Positions 12,781 through 17,662 of a stretch of DNA of 17,662 nucleotides are shown here, in pieces; positions within the stretch are counted from its first letter, which is position 1, and each line of letters opens with the position of its first letter. Made by a program: the position numbers and the translations under genes. The stretch lies in contig JAJZWW010000019.1 of the NCBI GenBank assembly GCA_021846485.1, forward strand, positions 1 through 17,662, read 5' to 3'. The stretch comes from Actinomycetes bacterium (GTDB taxonomy: Bacteria; Actinomycetota; Acidimicrobiia; Acidimicrobiales; Palsa-688). A model generated the notes under the pieces. That model searched no databases, was not told the origin of the DNA, and worked only from the letters and a program-made list of their open reading frames with translations.

Positions 12781-14747
12781 AGCTCGCTCGCGGCCACCAA
12801 CCCCTCCAGGACGGCCTCCTCGATGCTGCGCGGGGCCAGGCAGTCGCCGATCCCCACCGCAGGGGCTCCGGCGGCGAGCAGCTCACCGAGCAAGGAGTCG
12901 TCGGGCTCCTGGCCGCAGGCGAGCACCGTGCCGGCGATCCCCTCCAGCAGCACCGCTTCGTCGGTGAGGACGTGCTGGAGGTACACGGTGTCGTCGTCGG
13001 CGCCGAAGGGCCGCACGAGGGTGAGCACCTCGACGCCCGTCCGCACGAGGGCGCCCAGCTGGGCGTCGCGCACGTACTGCTGCAGGTGGTCGCCGGCGTG
13101 GTATCCCCGAACGGCCAGGGTCACCCGGCGGCCGGCGGCGGCCAGGAGCCGGGCGACCCCCACCCCCACCCAGTCGCCACGCCAGTCGACCACCACCAGG
13201 TGGCCGTCGGGAGTGGCCTCCGGCCGGGCCAGCACTTCCCATGCGTCGGCCACCCACGGCTCCCCCAGGTACTCGAGTGGCGGCCGGTACGGGCGGGCAC
13301 CGGTGGCCACCACGACCAGGTCGGCGGTTTCGAGCTCCTCCGATCCGGAGCCGACCCGGCGGTGGAATCCGACCTCGACCCCCGCCCGGGCCACCTCCCG
13401 ATAGAGGTTGTCGACCGTCCCACCGATCTCGTCACGGCCCGGCAGTCGCTGGGCCAGCAGCACCTGCCCGCCGGGGCGCCCGCCGGCCTCGGCCAGGCGG
13501 ACCCGGTGACCCCGCTCGGCGGCCACCGCCGCCGCCTTCATGCCCCCTGGGCCGGCGCCGACGACGAGGACCCGCCGGGGCTCGGCCGCCGCGACCCGCT
13601 GTCCGTACCGGCGCTCCCGGCCGGTCTCGGGGTGCTGGATGCAAGAGATCGGGTAGCCGGCGTGGAAGTGCCCGATGCACGCCTGGTTGCAGGCGACGCA
13701 GGCTCGGATGTCGTCGGTGCGGCCTTCGGCGGCGAGGCGGGGCATGGTCGGGTCGGTGATCAGCGCCCGGGTCATCACGCAGGCGTCCGCCTGCCCGCCG
13801 GCGAGGACCCGCTCGGCGTCCTGGGGCTGGTTGAGCCTGCCGGCCACGAGCACCGGGATCCCCACGACCGCCTTCAGCCCGGCAGCCGCCCCCGCCAGGT
13901 AACCGTTGGCGAGCGACATCTCAGGCACGATGTGGTCGGATCCGCCGAGGGTCGCCGACGTGCCGGCAGTGACGCTCACGTAATCGAGCAGCCCTTCGCC
14001 GGCGAGCGTCACGACCGCGGCCGACGCGGTGGCGGCGGGCAGTCCCGAAGGGTCGTGCTCGTCCAGCGAGATCCGCATCCCGACCACCCGCTGCGGGCCC
14101 ACGCCATCCCGGGCGGAGGCCAGGACCTCCCGCAAGAAGCGCAGCCGCCGCTCGTCGTCGCCCCCGTAGGCGTCTTCGCGCCGGTTGGCCGCCGGGTTGA
14201 GGAACTGCGCCGGCAGGTAGCCGTGGCTCGCGACCACCTCGACCCCGTCGAGCCCGGCGAGCGACAGGCGGCGAGCGGCCGCCCCGTAGCTGTCGACCAG
14301 CTCGGCGATCTCGGCGAGGCGCAGCGCCCGGGGCATCACCCGGAAGCGTTCGCTCGGCACCGCCGAGGGGGCCAGCGCGATCGGAGTGGTCCCGTCGTCG
14401 GACTCCATGATCTCCCGCCCGGGGTGGAACAGCTGGCCGAACAGCACGGTCCCGTGGGGCTTCACCGCTCCCGCCAGCGCCTCGTAGCCGGGGATGCACC
14501 CGTCGTCGTCGGCCATGAGGATGTGGCTGGTGTAGCGGGCGCTGCGGTGCACGCCGGCTACCTGGACCACTATCAGGCCGGTGCCGCCGGCGGCGCGCGC
14601 CTCGTGGTAGGCGACCAGCTGGTCGGTCACCTTCCCGTCATGGACCATGACCGTGTCGTGGCCGGAGGAGACGATCCGGTTGGGGAGCCTGACCGCTCCG
14701 ACCGCCAGCGGTGACAGTAGATGGGGGAAAGGCCGACCCGACGCCAC
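12777..14747 (-). CDS. OYE/FadH-type NADH:flavin oxidoreductase with Fe-S cluster
   Basis: A 656-residue flavoprotein with the 2,4-dienoyl-CoA reductase/trimethylamine dehydrogenase layout. An FMN-binding TIM barrel (PF00724) covers ~7-345: LLSPLAVGAVRLPNRIV, HPGREI, SHGYLPAQFLNPAANRREDA then YGG, and VAGRLNQPQDAERVL. A 4Fe-4S site follows at C350, C353, C357 and C369 (CVACNQAC, then ISC). The C-terminal half (~390-656) is an FAD/NAD(P) dinucleotide-binding module with VLVVGAGPGGMKAA (393-406), ATGARPYRPP and a final GIGDCLAPRSIEEAVLEG. Such enzymes reduce activated alkenes or oxidise N-methyl amines; the sequence does not decide which. It also recalls the mycofactocin-associated OYE group, but no mycofactocin genes are here. 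The start is GTG at 14747 with no ribosome binding site; a TAGTGT -10 ends 6 nt upstream. It is coupled to the decarboxylase downstream. Confidence 0.9.
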   Translation of the reverse strand: MASGRPFPHLLSPLAVGAVRLPNRIVSSGHDTVMVHDGKVTDQLVAYHEARAAGGTGLIVVQVAGVHRSARYTSHILMADDDGCIPGYEALAGAVKPHGTVLFGQLFHPGREIMESDDGTTPIALAPSAVPSERFRVMPRALRLAEIAELVDSYGAAARRLSLAGLDGVEVVASHGYLPAQFLNPAANRREDAYGGDDERRLRFLREVLASARDGVGPQRVVGMRISLDEHDPSGLPAATASAAVVTLAGEGLLDYVSVTAGTSATLGGSDHIVPEMSLANGYLAGAAAGLKAVVGIPVLVAGRLNQPQDAERVLAGGQADACVMTRALITDPTMPRLAAEGRTDDIRACVACNQACIGHFHAGYPISCIQHPETGRERRYGQRVAAAEPRRVLVVGAGPGGMKAAAVAAERGHRVRLAEAGGRPGGQVLLAQRLPGRDEIGGTVDNLYREVARAGVEVGFHRRVGSGSEELETADLVVVATGARPYRPPLEYLGEPWVADAWEVLARPEATPDGHLVVVDWRGDWVGVGVARLLAAAGRRVTLAVRGYHAGDHLQQYVRDAQLGALVRTGVEVLTLVRPFGADDDTVYLQHVLTDEAVLLEGIAGTVLACGQEPDDSLLGELLAAGAPAVGIGDCLAPRSIEEAVLEGLVAASEL

Positions 14748-14753
14748 GCCGGG

Positions 14754-14759
14754 ACACTA
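14754..14759 (-). promoter_or_regulatory. Candidate -10 element for the OYE/decarboxylase pair
   Basis: TAGTGT on the minus strand (TANNNT pattern) ends 6 nt before GTG 14747, which itself lacks a ribosome binding site. No convincing -35 exists because the spacer region is filled by the GGCTGGCC repeat. A leaderless start is the simplest reading. Confidence 0.3.
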
Positions 14760-14782
14760 GCCAGCCGGCCAGCCGGCCAGCC
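14759..14782. repeat. Short tandem repeat AGCCGGCC in the intergenic region
   Basis: Almost three copies of AGCCGGCC (the last ends AGCC) occupy the gap between the carboxypeptidase and flavoprotein genes, where the -35 and spacer of the leftward promoter would be. Variation in copy number would change promoter spacing. Confidence 0.6.
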
Positions 14783-14869
14783 ACGGATCGGCAACGTCGG
14801 GCTCTCGCCACCCCGGGGCCCTGTCCTTCCCGGGACCGCTGGCCCCACGGACCGTCGACCGGTCGGTCG

Positions 14870-14883
14870 GGGCCGGCCGGCCC
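14870..14883. terminator. GC-only palindrome downstream of the carboxypeptidase gene
   Basis: GGGCCGGCCGGCCC is a perfect 14-nt palindrome 11 bp beyond the carboxypeptidase stop codon. It has no loop of its own or T-tract, so terminator function is only suggested by position. The rest of the 147-bp gap (14748-14894) contains the tandem repeat and candidate -10 listed separately, and nothing else I can support. Confidence 0.25.
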
Positions 14884-14894
14884 GCTGGTCTGGA

Positions 14895-16178
14895 CTAGAG
14901 GCGCTCCAGCTTCCAGGAGATCGACGGGCCGGCGACCTCGGTCACGGTCGTGGCCGGGACCGAGACCGTTCCCGAGGGGAGCTGGACCTCGAGGGTCGCG
15001 AGCCGGGTCCCGGCAGCGAGCGGCGTCCGGAGCCTCCCCCCTGCGGCAGTGCCGTCCATGTGGACCGAGGCCGACACCTGCTCCCCGGGGTAGCCGAAGG
15101 CGCTGACCGCCCGGGTGGTGATCGCCCGCGTCGACGCCCCCCAGGGGGTGGTGACCCGCACGAGCGTCCGGCCCGAGGGCAGCAGGGTCACCTGGTGCAG
15201 CGAGTCGAAGGCGGCCACGCTCAGCCGCTCGGCGGCGTGGAGCGCCGCCTGGATGGGCACCTTTCCCTGTTGGTCGAGGACGGCGCCGACGACGGTCACC
15301 GTGTGGCCGCCGACCTTGCGCCGGGCGGCCCAGAGGAAGTCCCCGCCGGCGTAGAGGGTCGAGCCGGTCTTGATCCCGATGATCCCGTCCCTGCCCAGCA
15401 CGTAGTTGAAGTTGTAGACCACGCCGGCCAGGGGGAGGTCGACCTGGGGGAGGGCGACGAGGTGGGCGAGCAGCGGCTGGGAGAGCACGACCTTGCCGAG
15501 CCGGACCAGGTCCCGAGCGGTGCCCTGGCTGGCGGCGTCGAGGCCCGAAGGGTCCACGAAGTGGGTGTGGTGGAGGCCGAGGGACGCGGCCTCGGCGTTC
15601 ATCTCGGCAACGAAGGCGCTGGTCGACCCGGCCGTCCAGGTGGCGAGGAGGTCGGCGATGTTGTCGGCGGAGGGGACCAGCAGCGCCTCGAGGCACTGGT
15701 ACTCGCTCAGGCGCTCCCCGGTGCGCACCGGGATGACCGAGTCGTGGACCGCCGCCTCGCCCGGGTAGGCGGCACCGACGGCGGAGGTGACGGTGATCTC
15801 CGGGCCCTGCTGGCCGGGGCTCAGGGGGTGGTGGTGGAGCACGACCAGGGCGGTCACCAGCTTGGTGATGCTCGCGAGGGGCAGCTCCTCGCCGGCGTTG
15901 TGGGAGGCAATGGTGCCGAGGCCCTCGACCTGGACGTAGGTCGCCCCGTGGGTGGGGGTCGGGAGACTGGGGCGTGACCCGGGGGCGGTGAGCACCCCGT
16001 GCGCGACGACTGTCGCGGAGGCCTCGGGGGTGCCCCGGCTGAGCTGCACGCCGACGAAGACGCCGGCGAGGACGACCAGGAGGGCCACGACCAGGGCGGT
16101 GAGGCGCACGAAGAAGCCGGCCCCTCGCGACGAGGAGCCGTAAGGGGACGCCGAGCGGTGGGCGCCGCTGCGGCTCAT
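14895..16178 (-). CDS. D-alanyl-D-alanine carboxypeptidase-like (peptidase S11) protein
   Basis: A 427-residue penicillin-binding-protein-like serine peptidase (PF00768) that would trim the terminal D-Ala from peptidoglycan stem peptides outside the membrane. A Ser-rich basic N-terminus (1-23) leads into one membrane anchor (~24-46). The catalytic domain has the nucleophile motif LASITKLVTAL (S103, K106), the second motif LLVPSADNIADLL (S170) and GIIGIKTGS (K270-T271-G272). The second motif reads S-A-D where the family normally has S-x-N, so Asn is replaced by Asp172. A C-terminal beta-rich domain (~320-427) follows, as in classic DacA/DacC. The ATG at 16178 shares ATGA with the stop of a small ORF upstream and has no ribosome binding site of its own, so translation is probably coupled. 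The gene symbol is left blank because the exact class is uncertain. Confidence 0.88.
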   Translation of the reverse strand: MSRSGAHRSASPYGSSSRGAGFFVRLTALVVALLVVLAGVFVGVQLSRGTPEASATVVAHGVLTAPGSRPSLPTPTHGATYVQVEGLGTIASHNAGEELPLASITKLVTALVVLHHHPLSPGQQGPEITVTSAVGAAYPGEAAVHDSVIPVRTGERLSEYQCLEALLVPSADNIADLLATWTAGSTSAFVAEMNAEAASLGLHHTHFVDPSGLDAASQGTARDLVRLGKVVLSQPLLAHLVALPQVDLPLAGVVYNFNYVLGRDGIIGIKTGSTLYAGGDFLWAARRKVGGHTVTVVGAVLDQQGKVPIQAALHAAERLSVAAFDSLHQVTLLPSGRTLVRVTTPWGASTRAITTRAVSAFGYPGEQVSASVHMDGTAAGGRLRTPLAAGTRLATLEVQLPSGTVSVPATTVTEVAGPSISWKLERL

Positions 16179-16345
16179 GGGGCGGGAGGGAGGTACGTCA
16201 TGGCCCGGACATGATCGGCGATCCCGGCGGCCAGGTGGTGGCAGCCGCGGCGGAAGGCGCCCACCAGGCGGCCGGCGCTGGAGATCAGCGGCTTCTTCGC
16301 CTCCTCTCGGTGTCCTGTCACACCTTGCGGGTTGGATGGTGGCAT
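16175..16345 (-). CDS. Small unknown protein coupled to the D,D-carboxypeptidase gene
   Basis: A 56-residue ORF that I do not recognise. The start is supported by GGAGGA 5 nt before ATG 16345, one of the best ribosome binding sites on the minus strand, and the stop overlaps the carboxypeptidase ATG in an ATGA junction. The protein is polar at first (MPPSNPQGVTGHREEAKKP), then has a mildly amphipathic helix-like stretch (LISSAGRLVGAFRRGCHHLA) and ends YLPPAP. No signal peptide, transmembrane segment or metal-binding motif is evident; a single Cys is flanked by HH. It could be a small cytoplasmic partner, or simply a leader ORF that delivers ribosomes to the carboxypeptidase start. Codon bias is less clear than in the large genes because it is so short. 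Confidence 0.55.
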   Translation of the reverse strand: MPPSNPQGVTGHREEAKKPLISSAGRLVGAFRRGCHHLAAGIADHVRAMTYLPPAP

Positions 16346-16350
16346 GGATC

Positions 16351-16356
16351 TCCTCC
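16351..16356 (-). promoter_or_regulatory. Ribosome binding site of the small ORF
   Basis: GGAGGA on the minus strand is followed by GATCC and then ATG 16345. It decides the start of the 56-residue ORF and is the only strong site upstream of the coupled carboxypeptidase gene. Confidence 0.6.
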
Positions 16357-16522
16357 ACGAGTTTCTCGGTGTCGTGCTCCTCGGTGCCGGGGCGCTGGCC
16401 GCCGCCGCCACGGGGCTGGGCGTACTGATCGGCATGGGCCGCCTGGAGCGGCGGGTGGTGCCGGTCCCCGATCACCGCCTTCACGCGGGTTCTGGGACAG
16501 CTTCTCAGCTCAGCAAGGTCGC

Positions 16523-17662
<1,140 letters not shown>

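Noticed and set aside
12696..14714. Plus-strand open frame of 672 codons opposite the flavoprotein gene
   Set aside because: It is a shadow: the minus strand encodes a full OYE/FadH-type protein with all domains.
12777..14747. Mycofactocin-system membership of the OYE-type flavoprotein
   Set aside because: Overall layout is similar, but no mycofactocin precursor, radical SAM or glycosyltransferase genes are present, and the same layout is common in FadH and amine dehydrogenases.
16346..16522. Possible terminator hairpin after glgX near AGCTGAGAAGCT (about 16501-16514)
   Set aside because: The stem is only 4 bp and has no T-tract; too weak to annotate.

Overview
This is a GC-rich window with a very strong third-position G/C preference. 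That bias keeps long antisense frames open throughout, so many apparent reading frames are shadows. The gene families suggest a high-GC actinobacterium: a complete decaprenylphosphoryl-arabinose type module (ubiA-dprE1-dprE2), actinobacterial phosphodiester glycosidase (NAGPA-domain) proteins, and short or coupled intergenic junctions. A class outside the mycolic-acid bacteria, such as Acidimicrobiia, is my guess and not something the window proves. No tRNA, rRNA, CRISPR array, insertion sequence or phage gene was seen.

Layout. (1) Positions 1-1736, minus: 3'-truncated gene for a beta-propeller-like protein, found by hand translation from a GTG start. (2) 1833-6817, minus: a five-gene run, in transcription order a membrane-anchored NAGPA protein, a ferric-reductase-like haem/FAD/NAD membrane protein, an exported FMN_bind protein, ApbE flavin transferase, and a second NAGPA protein that is a lipoprotein. 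(3) 6818-6963: divergent promoter region. (4) 6964-10104, plus: ubiA, dprE1, dprE2 with overlapping ends, making the lipid-linked arabinose donor. (5) 10185-11149, plus: a short ORF that looks like the broken front end of a PLP decarboxylase, running into an aquaporin-family channel gene. (6) 11281-14747, minus: an Old Yellow Enzyme/FadH-type Fe-S flavoprotein coupled by a 4-bp overlap to a group II PLP decarboxylase. (7) 14895-16345, minus: a small unknown ORF with a strong ribosome binding site, overlapping by 4 bp a D-alanyl-D-alanine carboxypeptidase. (8) 16523-17662, minus: glgX, 5'-truncated by the window end.

How the genes may work together. The minus-strand run encodes an envelope redox module: NAD(P)H electrons cross the membrane through the haem protein to a flavin that ApbE attaches covalently to the FMN_bind protein. 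Two NAGPA-domain proteins bracket it, which is the most unusual architecture here. Divergent to it is the arabinose-donor pathway, so much of the centre of the window concerns the cell envelope. DprE1 carries alanine where mycobacterial DprE1 has the cysteine attacked by benzothiazinones. No stretch above 300 bases lacks a gene; the largest gaps (about 180, 147, 146 and 131 bases) are described as features or findings.
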